Source: Bdellovibrio sp. NC01 | Lineage (GTDB): Bacteria > Bdellovibrionota > Bdellovibrionia > Bdellovibrionales > Bdellovibrionaceae | Assembly: GCF_006874625.1 (NCBI RefSeq) | Contig: NZ_CP030034.1 | Location: 1,426,001 to 1,490,000, forward strand | Reading direction: 5' to 3' | DNA length: 64,000 nt | Part shown: piece by piece, positions 16,304-24,733 of the stretch | How positions within the stretch are numbered: position 1 is the first letter of the stretch | Layout: every line of letters starts with the position of its first letter | Notes under the pieces: generated by a model | Database searches by the model: none | Seen by the model: only the letters and a program-made list of their open reading frames with translations | Told to the model about the DNA's origin: nothing | Program-made: the position numbers and the translations under genes

Positions 16304-18766
16304 TTGAAAAACTTTAAGTTTTTCCAAAAAACAACTAGTTGGGGAATTGGAACTTTGTTTAAGCTTCTTTGTGCTCTGCTTATAGTGTCTTCATCGTCGC
16401 AGCTTATGGCTGCGCCAAAGACCAAAAAATCATCCCAAAAAACGGCCGAGGTTGTGGATACTTCCAATCTTCCTTCCGGCTTAACTATCAAATCCATCGA
16501 GATCACTGGCAACCGTAAGATCGAAAAAGATGCGATCATCGCGAAACTCGTTTCGAAAGTGAACGAAGAATATTCTGCGAAGAATGTGCGCGAAGATGTC
16601 GAGCAACTTTTCAAGATGGGTTATTTCAACGACATCGAAGTCAGTCGAAATGTTTCAGGCAAAGATGTGTCTGTAACTTACAAAGTTTTGGAAAAACCTT
16701 CGATCGCCGAAATCGCATACGAAGGTAATAGCGAAATTAAAGCGGAAGACATCGCTGAGGCGACGGGTATCAAAGCGTACCAACTTTTGAACATGCCGAA
16801 AGTAAAAGAAGCGGTTGAGAAAGTTCAAAAGCTTTACGAAGACAAAGGTTTCTTCTTGGCGAAAGTAGAAGCTGAAGTGCAAGTGATCAAAGCGGATGAA
16901 ACAGTTCGCTTGGTTTTCAAAATTCGTGAAAACGATAAAGTGAAAGTAAAGAAGATCACTTTCCTTGGTAACAAAGCTTTGACGTCTCGTGATTTGAAAT
17001 CTCGTATGTTGACTCAAGAAGGCGGCTTCTTCTCGGGACTGAGCGGTTCTGGTCAATACAAGCAAGAGATGTTCGAACGTGACGTGCAAATCTTGCGTTT
17101 TGCGTACTACAATCAAGGTTACGTGCAAGCCAAAGTCGATCGTCCCCAAGTGACGGTGACTCCGGATAAGAAAAACATCTACATCTCTATTCATATCGAA
17201 GAGGGCGAGCAATATTCAGTCGGCGACGTTGATTTCGCGGGCGACATCTTGTTCCCGAAAGAGGAATTGTTCCAAGCCATTCAAATCGATAAAAACGGCG
17301 TCTTTGCTTACGATGTTCTTCAAAAAGACATCAGTGAGTTGACGGCGAAGTACGGTGACTTGGGTTACGCTTACGCCAACGTTATCCCAAGAACGCGTTT
17401 CAACGACAAAGATCGCAAAGTGGATCTTGTGTTTGAATTCGACAAAGGTAACAAAGTTTACTTCGGTAAAATCAACGTTGTTGGTAACTCGAAAACTCGC
17501 GATAAAGTTGTGCGCCGTGAATTACAAGTTCATGAGGGCGAACTTTATAACGAAACTCGTCGTCGTAAATCTTTAGAAAATATCCAACGTCTTGGTTTTT
17601 TCGAAGAAGTGAATTTTAAAACTTCCGTAGATCCTGATCACACAGAAGTGATGAACGTGGATATCAACGTGAAAGAACGTAACACAGGACAAATCCAATT
17701 GGGTGCTGGTTACGGTACGTCTCAAGGTTTCACACTTCAAGGTTCCGTGAACCAATCCAACTTCTTGGGTAAAGGTCAAAACCTTGGTGCGTCTTTGAAC
17801 TTAAGCGGTACGGGTAGTTACTACAGTTTGTCGTTCACAGAACCGTACGTGAACGATACGTTGTGGTCTGCGGGCGCCGATGTGTATCGCAGTGCCAACT
17901 CCGCTCGTCTTGACTACGAAGAAAATCACACAGGTGCGGCTGTTCGTTTCGGTCACCCGGTGGCGGAAAACACTCGCGGTTACTTGCGTTTCAAATACGA
18001 CAAATCTGAATTGGATCCGACATATGATTCAAACGGTAAGTTGATCACGGACTACGATCTGTTCCCATTGGATTCAGCATCGGGCGAGATGGCTTCTGTG
18101 ACGGCATCGATCGAGTACGATACGCGTAATGACCGTTTCTCTCCGACAAAAGGTATTTTTGCGAGTGCTTCTTACGAGTACGCGGGTCTTGCGGGAACTA
18201 TTAAGTTCAATCGTGCCAGCGGTACATTCCGTTTCTTTAAGAATTTGTTCTGGGATGTCACATGGAGAAACTCATTGCAGTATGCGCAAATCGCAGCTGT
18301 GGATGGTGGCTCTGTGCCGTTCAATGAATTGTACTTACTGGGTGGACCGTACTCACTACGTGGTTACCGTTCATACCGTGTCGGTAAAATGAAATACTCA
18401 AATAAAATCCATTGTGATTTGACGGCGTGTCCTGGGGCGCAGAATCCATCAAATCCTCCGGTGCCAGAACCGTACGCGACTCAGCAGTCATGGCGTTTCT
18501 ACGGTGGTACGCAACAAGCGATGTATCAGACCGAGTTGCAGTTCCCACTTGTTCGTGAAGCACAAATTTACGGCGCAGGTTTCTTCGATATCGGTGCGGC
18601 GGATGACGTTCTTGAAGCGGGCAACTTCTTCTCTGACGTTGGTTTCGGTATTCGCTGGTACTCGCCAATCGGGGTGTTACGCTTCGAGTGGGGGTTCCCA
18701 CTCAATCGCGATCCTGTGTACCACGATGCGACTGTGTTCGAGTTCTCTATCGGACCTAGCTTCTAG
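16304..18766 (+). CDS. bamA: outer-membrane protein assembly factor BamA
   Basis: 820 residues if TTG 16304 is used. An alternative TTG at 16355 would give a neat signal peptide (MFKLLCALLIVSSS) and is preceded by GGGG, so the start is uncertain. After the signal come five POTRA domains (about residues 60-430; for example LTIKSIEITGNRKIEKD and VYFGKINVVGNSKTRDK) and a 16-strand barrel (about 435-820). The barrel holds the conserved LRGYRSYRVG loop near residue 685, equivalent to the VRGF/Y motif. The C-terminus ends FSIGPSF with the terminal Phe of outer-membrane barrels. BamA folds and inserts barrel proteins. Two Skp-like chaperones follow. Confidence 0.95.
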   Translation: MKNFKFFQKTTSWGIGTLFKLLCALLIVSSSSQLMAAPKTKKSSQKTAEVVDTSNLPSGLTIKSIEITGNRKIEKDAIIAKLVSKVNEEYSAKNVREDVEQLFKMGYFNDIEVSRNVSGKDVSVTYKVLEKPSIAEIAYEGNSEIKAEDIAEATGIKAYQLLNMPKVKEAVEKVQKLYEDKGFFLAKVEAEVQVIKADETVRLVFKIRENDKVKVKKITFLGNKALTSRDLKSRMLTQEGGFFSGLSGSGQYKQEMFERDVQILRFAYYNQGYVQAKVDRPQVTVTPDKKNIYISIHIEEGEQYSVGDVDFAGDILFPKEELFQAIQIDKNGVFAYDVLQKDISELTAKYGDLGYAYANVIPRTRFNDKDRKVDLVFEFDKGNKVYFGKINVVGNSKTRDKVVRRELQVHEGELYNETRRRKSLENIQRLGFFEEVNFKTSVDPDHTEVMNVDINVKERNTGQIQLGAGYGTSQGFTLQGSVNQSNFLGKGQNLGASLNLSGTGSYYSLSFTEPYVNDTLWSAGADVYRSANSARLDYEENHTGAAVRFGHPVAENTRGYLRFKYDKSELDPTYDSNGKLITDYDLFPLDSASGEMASVTASIEYDTRNDRFSPTKGIFASASYEYAGLAGTIKFNRASGTFRFFKNLFWDVTWRNSLQYAQIAAVDGGSVPFNELYLLGGPYSLRGYRSYRVGKMKYSNKIHCDLTACPGAQNPSNPPVPEPYATQQSWRFYGGTQQAMYQTELQFPLVREAQIYGAGFFDIGAADDVLEAGNFFSDVGFGIRWYSPIGVLRFEWGFPLNRDPVYHDATVFEFSIGPSF

Positions 18767-18799
18767 TGCAGTTTAGTTTAAAAATTTAAGGAGTATTCC

Positions 18800-19303
18800 A
18801 TGAACAAAATGATTCTTTCTTTGTGTGTGATTCTAGCAACAGGCGCGGCAAAAGCAGCAGAAACGAAAGTGGGTTTCGTGGACGTTCCTAAAGCAATCCA
18901 AGCAACTTCAGCTGGTAAAAAGGCTAAGGCTGAATTGGAAGGCCAGTTCAATAAAAAGAAAAAAGAACTAGAGAAAAAAGAAGCTGATCTTAAAAAGATG
19001 GGCGAAGACCTAGACAAGAAAAAGTCTGTGCTTTCAGAGGAAGCTTTGCGTACGAAGCAAGCTGAATTCCAAGGCGAAATGATGAAGTTCCGTGATGAAG
19101 TTGGTAAGAGCCAAGCTGAAATCCAAAAGAAGCAGCAAGAGATGACTGCTCCGATCTTGGAGAAGATGCAAAAAACTATCACGAAAGTTGCTCAAGAGAA
19201 GGGCTACACACTTGTATTGCAAAACACACAGGGCGTTCTTTATGCAACACCTGACTCAGATCTAACTGATGATGTGATCAAAGCTTACGAAAAAGAGAAA
19301 TAG
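18800..19303 (+). CDS. skp: periplasmic chaperone Skp/OmpH family, copy 1
   Basis: 167 residues with a signal peptide (residues 1-20, ending AKAA) and a long Lys/Glu-rich coiled coil, then the family's ending EKGYTLVLQN...PDSDLTDDVIKAY. Skp/OmpH trimers hold unfolded outer-membrane proteins for delivery to BamA. AAGGAG lies before ATG 18800, and the gene is 33 bases downstream of bamA. The next gene is a close paralogue in tandem; stretches such as SAGKKAKAELEG and KKKSVLSEEAL are identical. Confidence 0.93.
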   Translation: MNKMILSLCVILATGAAKAAETKVGFVDVPKAIQATSAGKKAKAELEGQFNKKKKELEKKEADLKKMGEDLDKKKSVLSEEALRTKQAEFQGEMMKFRDEVGKSQAEIQKKQQEMTAPILEKMQKTITKVAQEKGYTLVLQNTQGVLYATPDSDLTDDVIKAYEKEK

Positions 19304-19314
19304 TGTGACGGAAC

Positions 19315-19328
19315 GCCAGGTTCCTGGC
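19315..19328. repeat. small hairpin between the two skp genes
   Basis: GCCAGG-TT-CCTGGC, perfect 6-bp arms, in the 62-base gap between the paralogues. No T-run follows. It may adjust relative expression of the two genes or stabilise mRNA ends. Confidence 0.4.
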
Positions 19329-19365
19329 ACAATTAATTTGTTGTGAAATTTGAAGGAGTATTGAG

Positions 19366-19866
19366 ATGAAAAAAATCGTTGTTGTGTTGGGCGCGCTATT
19401 GATGGCAACTGCAGCACATGCTGAATCTAAGATCGGTTTCGTTGATATGCAAAAAGCTATTCAATCAACTTCTGCTGGTAAAAAAGCAAAAGCTGAATTG
19501 GAAGGCGAGTTCAACAAAAAGAAAAAAGATCTTGAGAAAAAAGAAGCTGATTTGAAAAAAATGGGTGAAGACCTAGAAAAGAAAAAATCAGTTCTTTCTG
19601 AAGAAGCACTTGGCAAAAAACAAGCTGAGTTCCAAGAAGAGATGTTGAAGTATCGTGACGTTGTCGGCAAAAGCCAGGTTGAAATCCAAAAAAAGGAAAG
19701 AGACCTAACAGCTCCGATTCTTGATAAAATGAAAAAAGTGATCGCTAAGATCGCAAAAGAAAAAGGCTACACGCTTGTGATGGAAAACAATCAAGCGATC
19801 TTGTTCGCAACACCTGACAGTGATTTGACAGATGAAGTGATCAAGGCCTACGAAAAAGAGAAATAG
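19366..19866 (+). CDS. periplasmic chaperone Skp/OmpH family, copy 2
   Basis: 166 residues, signal peptide 1-19 (ATAAHA) and the same Lys/Glu coiled coil and C-terminal cap as copy 1, with roughly three quarters of residues identical by eye. The differences are mostly conservative in the coiled coil (KELEKK to KDLEKK) and greater in the segment after TAPIL. GGAG precedes ATG 19366. Tandem duplication of skp is unusual; the two may form mixed trimers or serve different client sets. A terminator follows, ending the bamA-skp-skp unit. Confidence 0.92.
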   Translation: MKKIVVVLGALLMATAAHAESKIGFVDMQKAIQSTSAGKKAKAELEGEFNKKKKDLEKKEADLKKMGEDLEKKKSVLSEEALGKKQAEFQEEMLKYRDVVGKSQVEIQKKERDLTAPILDKMKKVIAKIAKEKGYTLVMENNQAILFATPDSDLTDEVIKAYEKEK

Positions 19867-19876
19867 TTCAATAAGT

Positions 19877-19932
19877 AAAAGGGCCTCACAAAGGCCCTTT
19901 TTAGTTTAAAGCCGAGCAGTACTTAAGGCTTT
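19877..19932 (+). terminator. terminator after the second skp gene
   Basis: AAAAGGGCCT-CACAA-AGGCCCTTTTT (about 19877-19902) is a classic GC-rich hairpin with a T-run. A second weak repeat, AAAGCC/GGCTTT, spans 19908-19932 just upstream of lpxA. Confidence 0.85.
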
Positions 19933-19951
19933 AAGGGGTTAGGAAAAAGTT

Positions 19952-20773
19952 ATGGCAAAAAATATTCATCCAAGCAGCGTTATTGGTCCTGATGTAGAAA
20001 TCGCAGACGATGTTGAAATCGGTCCTTATTGCTTGATCCAAGGTAAAGTAAAAATCGGTAAAGGCACGTTCGTAGAAGGCCATGTTACTTTGGGAACTCG
20101 TCACGGTATTCTAGAGATTGGTGAAAACAATCACTTCAGCCCAGGAGCCGTTATCGGTGGTGCTCCTCAAGATATCTCTTACAAGGGCGAACCGACTTCT
20201 TTGATTATTGGTAACAACAACACATTCCGTGAATTTTCGACTGTGAATCTTGCGACAAGCAAACACGATAAGAAAACTGAAATCGGCAACAACTGCTATT
20301 TCATGTCTTACACGCACATCGGTCACGATTGCAAAATTGGTAACAACGTTATCATCGCCAATGACTCGCACTTGGGTGGTCACTGTATCATCGAAGACGG
20401 CGTGAACATCGGTGGTGTTTGTGCCTTCAATCAATTCGTTCGCGTAGGTCGCGGTGCTTTCGTTGCCGGTTCCTCTGCAATCAATAAAGACATCCTGCCG
20501 TTCTCTCGCGCACAAGGTAACTACGCAATGGTGCGTGCGACGAACAAAATCGGTTTGTCACGTAAAGGCTACTCTCGTGAAGAAGTGGCAAACGTACATA
20601 AAGCAATTCGTATCATGATTATGGGCTCGCACTCAGTTGATGAGGGTGTTGCTCGTATTCAACAAGAATGCACAATGAGTGAAAACATTGAGTACTTCTT
20701 GAACTTCATCAAAACTTCAAAACGTGGACTTGCAATCGACAGAAGTCCAAAAGGTTGGCAAGACGATGAGTAA
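19952..20773 (+). CDS. lpxA: UDP-GlcNAc(3N) acyltransferase LpxA
   Basis: 273 residues of left-handed hexapeptide repeats (IGPDVEIADDVEIGP and so on) and a helical C-terminus. The catalytic His is present in YTHIGHDC, equivalent to E. coli His125. Some usual residues differ: the His of E. coli AVHQF is Asn (AFNQF), QGNHA is QGNYA, and the TIHRGT segment is TVNLAT. LpxA transfers a hydroxyacyl chain from acyl-ACP to position 3 of the sugar nucleotide, the first step of lipid A synthesis. The next gene is a GnnA-type oxidoreductase, so the acceptor may be UDP-GlcNAc3N with an amide rather than ester product. No lpxD or fabZ lies between skp and lpxA, unlike the common order. Confidence 0.93.
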   Translation: MAKNIHPSSVIGPDVEIADDVEIGPYCLIQGKVKIGKGTFVEGHVTLGTRHGILEIGENNHFSPGAVIGGAPQDISYKGEPTSLIIGNNNTFREFSTVNLATSKHDKKTEIGNNCYFMSYTHIGHDCKIGNNVIIANDSHLGGHCIIEDGVNIGGVCAFNQFVRVGRGAFVAGSSAINKDILPFSRAQGNYAMVRATNKIGLSRKGYSREEVANVHKAIRIMIMGSHSVDEGVARIQQECTMSENIEYFLNFIKTSKRGLAIDRSPKGWQDDE

Positions 20774-21692
20774 ACTTCGCGGCGCCGTTGTTGGCGTAGG
20801 TTATCTAGGCACGTTTCACGCTCAGAAATATAAAAATAATCCGAACGTGGAATTGGTAGGGGTGTGTGATGCATTCCCAGCTCAAGCTGACAAAGTCGCT
20901 GCAGAGTTGGGCGTAAAAAGTTTCCATCGTCCCCAAGACCTTATCGGTCAAGTGGACTTGGTGACTATTGCAGCCAGCACTTTGAGTCACTTCGAAGTTG
21001 CAAAAATGTTTTTGCAAAATGGCGTTCACGTAAACGTTGAAAAGCCAATCACAGCAACTGTGCCGCAAGCTGAAGAGCTTGTGGCCTTGGCTGAAAAAAA
21101 TAATTTAAAATTGGCAGTGGGACATATCGAAAGATTCAATCCTTCTGTGAATGAATTAAAAAAACATCTTCGCAACGTGCGCACGATTGAGCTTGTAAGA
21201 ACAGCTCCGTACAAAACACGTGGCGCTGATGTCAGTGTGCTTCACGACTTAATGATTCATGATATGGATCTTTTGTATTTCCTAAGTGACAGCGAAATTG
21301 ATTCTGTGATCGCTTCGGGAACGAAGTTGATTTCTCAAGAATTAGATACATGCTCAGCCTCTTTCAAAATGAAAAATGGCATCATGGGTATTATCACTGT
21401 CAGCCGTGTGGCGACGAATCCACAAAGATCTGTGCGCATCGTTCAAGATGATGCCACGATCTTTGCAAACACAGGTATCCACGAGCTTGAAATGGTTCAA
21501 AAGGGTGATGGCACTCCAGAGAATCTGACTAAAGTGACGAAATGGACTGTAAATAAAGAAGATGCTCTTCAAAAAGAAACTGATGCCTTCATCGCGGCTG
21601 TTATGAATAACACAGCACCCGTCGTGACAGGTCTTGATGGCTTGAAAGCTCTTCGTGCAATTGAAACTATCGAAAAGCTAGTAACAAAGTAG
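20766..21692 (+). CDS. gnnA: Gfo/Idh/MocA oxidoreductase, likely UDP-GlcNAc 3-dehydrogenase GnnA
   Basis: 308 residues from ATG 20766, which overlaps the lpxA stop. The N-terminal Rossmann fold has GVGYLG; the catalytic EKP motif (VEKPITAT) and the HDLMIHDMDLL helix are those of the Gfo/Idh/MocA family. In Leptospira and Acidithiobacillus, GnnA of this family oxidises the 3-hydroxyl of UDP-GlcNAc and GnnB aminates it, making the 2,3-diamino sugar used by LpxA. Position between lpxA and lpxB strongly supports the same role, and Bdellovibrio lipid A is known to contain 2,3-diamino-2,3-dideoxyglucose. The aminotransferase GnnB is not in the window. Confidence 0.8.
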   Translation: MSKLRGAVVGVGYLGTFHAQKYKNNPNVELVGVCDAFPAQADKVAAELGVKSFHRPQDLIGQVDLVTIAASTLSHFEVAKMFLQNGVHVNVEKPITATVPQAEELVALAEKNNLKLAVGHIERFNPSVNELKKHLRNVRTIELVRTAPYKTRGADVSVLHDLMIHDMDLLYFLSDSEIDSVIASGTKLISQELDTCSASFKMKNGIMGIITVSRVATNPQRSVRIVQDDATIFANTGIHELEMVQKGDGTPENLTKVTKWTVNKEDALQKETDAFIAAVMNNTAPVVTGLDGLKALRAIETIEKLVTK

Positions 21693-21702
21693 GGATGGCT
21701 TA

Positions 21703-22854
21703 ATGGATCAAGTTCTCTTTGTCGCAGCCGAAGCATCCAGCGTCACATATGCACAACGCATTTTGGAAGCGTGGAAAAAGCAGGGTCGTAAGATCCATGC
21801 CTTCGGTGTCGGCAGCCAAGCAATGGAAGACCTGGGCTTTGAACGCCTAGGCAAATCTGAAGAGATGGCTGTTGTCGGTGCGGCAGAGATCATCCAACAC
21901 TTCGGCTTATTAAAAGGCGTATTTAACAGCCTTGTCGCTGAAGCGGAAAAGCGCAGACCTAAAGTTGCAATCGTTATGGATTACCCAGAGTTCAACTTGA
22001 TGCTTGCAAAAAAATTGCACGCGATGGGTATTCCGGTTGTTTATTATATTTCTCCGCAAGTATGGGCATGGCGCAAGGGTCGTGTTGAAACGATCAAAAA
22101 ATACTGCAAAGAAGTATTCGTTCTTTTCCCATTTGAAGTGAAATTTTACGAAGAGCATGGCGTGCCTTGTGAGTTCGTCGGTCATCCGCTGTTGGATGAA
22201 TTCGATGATCGTTTGACGGATGATGCGGCTTACTTGAAAACTCATCGTAACCAATGTGGTATTCGTGATGACGAAATCGTGTTGGGCTTGATGCCGGGCA
22301 GTCGTCGTTTGGAATTGAAACAGCACTTCCAGATTCAGTTGGATGCAGCTCGTATTCTTTCTAAAAAATATCCGAACTTAAAAGTTTTGATTTTGACGGC
22401 ACCAACATTCTCGAAAGAACAGATGCAAGATTATTTGGAAGACTTCCGTCTGCCTTATATCTTGTTAAAGGACGAACCATTCCGCATGATCCACTTGGTG
22501 GACATGATGCTGGTGGCTTCGGGGACAGCGACTTTGCAAGTGGGTTTGTTGAAAAAACCAATGGTCATCATGTACCGGATGAAATGGCTGACAGGTTTGA
22601 TTGCAAAACTTGTGGTGCGTGGGACGAAGTACTTCGGTCTTGTAAATCTGATCTTGAACAAAGAAGCGGTGCCTGAAAGATTCCAAGGTGATGTAACGCC
22701 TGAAAAAATCGCAGCTCTTCTTGAACAATACATTGTTGATCCTGAATACAAAGCGAAAGTCGTCAACGATTTGGCGCAGATTCGTCCGTACTTAGGCGAC
22801 AAAGGTGCAACTCAACGTGTGGTTGCGGCTTTGGATAAATATATTAAGGCTTAA
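21703..22854 (+). CDS. lpxB: lipid A disaccharide synthase LpxB
   Basis: 383 residues, usual family length. Family signatures are present: AAEASS near the N-terminus (LFVAAEASSVTYAQRIL), YYISPQVWAWRKGR and LPGSRRLELKQH. LpxB (GT19) joins UDP-2,3-diacyl sugar and lipid X to form the beta-1,6 disaccharide, acting at the inner face of the inner membrane. ATG 21703 has AGGG upstream. It lies within the operon lpxA-gnnA-lpxB-lpxK-lpxL with short gaps. Confidence 0.96.
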   Translation: MDQVLFVAAEASSVTYAQRILEAWKKQGRKIHAFGVGSQAMEDLGFERLGKSEEMAVVGAAEIIQHFGLLKGVFNSLVAEAEKRRPKVAIVMDYPEFNLMLAKKLHAMGIPVVYYISPQVWAWRKGRVETIKKYCKEVFVLFPFEVKFYEEHGVPCEFVGHPLLDEFDDRLTDDAAYLKTHRNQCGIRDDEIVLGLMPGSRRLELKQHFQIQLDAARILSKKYPNLKVLILTAPTFSKEQMQDYLEDFRLPYILLKDEPFRMIHLVDMMLVASGTATLQVGLLKKPMVIMYRMKWLTGLIAKLVVRGTKYFGLVNLILNKEAVPERFQGDVTPEKIAALLEQYIVDPEYKAKVVNDLAQIRPYLGDKGATQRVVAALDKYIKA

Positions 22855-22857
22855 AGC

Positions 22858-23877
22858 ATGAAGATCTATTTACGTCCTCTTTCATATTTGTATGACAAGG
22901 TTGTGGGAGTGAAGAACTCACTCTACGACAAGGGCGTGATAACAACTTACAATGCTCCAGTTCCTGTTATTTCTATTGGAAATTTGACTGTCGGTGGAAC
23001 GGGTAAAACTCCACTGACGGATTTCTGTATTAAACATTTAGTTAAAGCCGGTAAGAAGGTGGCGGTCATTAGTCGCTCTTATCGTGCGGATGCTGAATCA
23101 CCTTGTTGGGTCGATGTCAGTCATCCATTCGGTGCGCGCTATTATGGCGATGAACCACTGCTGTTGGCACAGGCAAATCCCGAAGTCGCAGTTTATGTGG
23201 GGCCTAGTAAATGGCAGACGGCTGAATATGCAGTTTCTAAAAAGCCTTACGATGTTTTGATTGTGGATGATGGTTTCCAGCACCGCAAATTGAAACGTGA
23301 TTTGAATATTGTGATTTTAGATGCCACAGAATCTTTGGCAAACTATGAAGTCGTGCCTGAAGGACGTGCGCGCGAAGGTTGGGCCGGTCTTGATCGCGCC
23401 GACATCATCTTACTAACAAAATGCAACTTGGCTGAAGAAGCACATTTGAAAGCCTTGGAAGCGCGTCTGCCGAAAGATAAAGAAGTTCTTTATTTCGGCT
23501 ATGAATTACAGAAGTTTTCTAATCCCGTTGAAAACAAAAAAATCACTCGCGCGGAAATGCAGGGTAAAAAAGTTTTCCTGGTATCAGCAATTGCTCGTCC
23601 TGATGTGTTTGAAAAAATGATGCGTGAAATTGGTGAAGTTTCTAAAAAAAGCTTAGCATTCCGTGATCACCATCAGTACACGCCAGCAGACGTTCGCAAT
23701 ATCGTGGCTGAATTTGAAAAATCAGGTGCTGATTATCTGGTTACGACAGAAAAAGATGCTGTGAAGCTTCGTCCGTTGATGGCGAAATCACCGGCTTTGT
23801 GGAGCGCGCATCTTGAAGTGTCAGAGATCGGTAAAAAAGGACGTCTTGATGAAATTATTGGTCAAATTCTTCGTTAA
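22858..23877 (+). CDS. lpxK: tetraacyldisaccharide 4'-kinase LpxK
   Basis: 339 residues. A membrane-associating N-terminus is followed by the P-loop GGTGKTP (SIGNLTVGGTGKTPLT) and the LpxK motif DVLIVDDGFQHRKL. LpxK phosphorylates the 4' position of the lipid A disaccharide. Bdellovibrio lipid A has been reported to carry mannose instead of phosphate, so the phosphate made here may be removed or replaced later; that step is not encoded in the window. Starts three bases after the lpxB stop. Confidence 0.95.
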   Translation: MKIYLRPLSYLYDKVVGVKNSLYDKGVITTYNAPVPVISIGNLTVGGTGKTPLTDFCIKHLVKAGKKVAVISRSYRADAESPCWVDVSHPFGARYYGDEPLLLAQANPEVAVYVGPSKWQTAEYAVSKKPYDVLIVDDGFQHRKLKRDLNIVILDATESLANYEVVPEGRAREGWAGLDRADIILLTKCNLAEEAHLKALEARLPKDKEVLYFGYELQKFSNPVENKKITRAEMQGKKVFLVSAIARPDVFEKMMREIGEVSKKSLAFRDHHQYTPADVRNIVAEFEKSGADYLVTTEKDAVKLRPLMAKSPALWSAHLEVSEIGKKGRLDEIIGQILR

Positions 23878-24733
23878 GATTGCGACTCTGATCAGTGGTC
23901 TGATGCCACGTCAAATTCTGCGCAAAAGTGGCGCATGGATTGGCTTTTTGTGGTTCGACGTTTTTGGCTTTCGTAAAAAAATCGTTTTAGACAATTTGAA
24001 AATCGCCTTTCCCGAGTGGAGCGATGAACAGCGCTATGCTGTCGGTCGCGAATCCGTTTATCAACTGGGCTACAACGGTCTTGAATTCTTTAAACTGCCA
24101 TCGATTAATAACGAATGGCTTGATAAGAATATGGTTTCTCACGGCTGGGAAAATATCGAAAAAGCCGCTGCAGGCGGGAAGGGCATGTTCTTCCTAAGTC
24201 TGCATTTGGGGAACGGTGATTTTGGTGCAAGTTCCATCGCCATGCGCGGGCAGGAAACGTTCATCATTACGAAACGTTTTAAGACGAAATGGTTCGATGA
24301 TATTTGGTTTTCGATTCGCGGTTCGCAAGGTGTTCAGTACATCGATGCCCATTCTCCGAATAATGCTTTTGAGATTTTAAAAGCCTTAAAGAAGAATGCC
24401 GGAATCGTCTTCGTGCTTGATCAGTACATGGGAAAGCCATTTGGAATTGCTTCCACTTTCTTTGGTAAAAGAACGGGAACAGCCTATGGTCTAGCTCTGT
24501 TTGTGCAAAAAACCAAAGCTCCGGTGATCCCATGCTACACATACGAGGGAACTGATAAAAAACTTCATACTGTTTTTGAACCAGCGATGGACTTAGCCAA
24601 ATACGTCGTTGATGATAAAGATCAGACGATAGCTAATTTGACTCAGGCCTTTAATAACAAGCTTGAGGAAATCATCAGAAAGCATCCGGAGCAGTGGATG
24701 TGGGTGCATCGTCGATGGAAGGACTTTAAGTGA
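23849..24733 (+). CDS. lpxL: LpxL/HtrB-family lipid A late acyltransferase
   Basis: 294 residues from ATG 23849 with AAAAAGGACG just upstream; it overlaps the end of lpxK by 29 bases. One N-terminal hydrophobic segment (FFVKIATLISGLM) and the HX4D catalytic motif (HLGNGDFG), plus the later FFGKRTGTAYGLALF and the C-terminal PEQWMWVHRRWK, identify the lysophospholipid acyltransferase/LpxL family. It adds secondary acyl chains to lipid A at the inner membrane. Only one such gene is present here, so it cannot be said whether it acts as LpxL or LpxM. Confidence 0.9.
   Translation: MKLLVKFFVKIATLISGLMPRQILRKSGAWIGFLWFDVFGFRKKIVLDNLKIAFPEWSDEQRYAVGRESVYQLGYNGLEFFKLPSINNEWLDKNMVSHGWENIEKAAAGGKGMFFLSLHLGNGDFGASSIAMRGQETFIITKRFKTKWFDDIWFSIRGSQGVQYIDAHSPNNAFEILKALKKNAGIVFVLDQYMGKPFGIASTFFGKRTGTAYGLALFVQKTKAPVIPCYTYEGTDKKLHTVFEPAMDLAKYVVDDKDQTIANLTQAFNNKLEEIIRKHPEQWMWVHRRWKDFK

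Noticed and set aside
16294-16306. Alternative upstream start of bamA
   Set aside because: The earlier TTG is followed at once by a stop; only TTG 16304 or TTG 16355 are possible.
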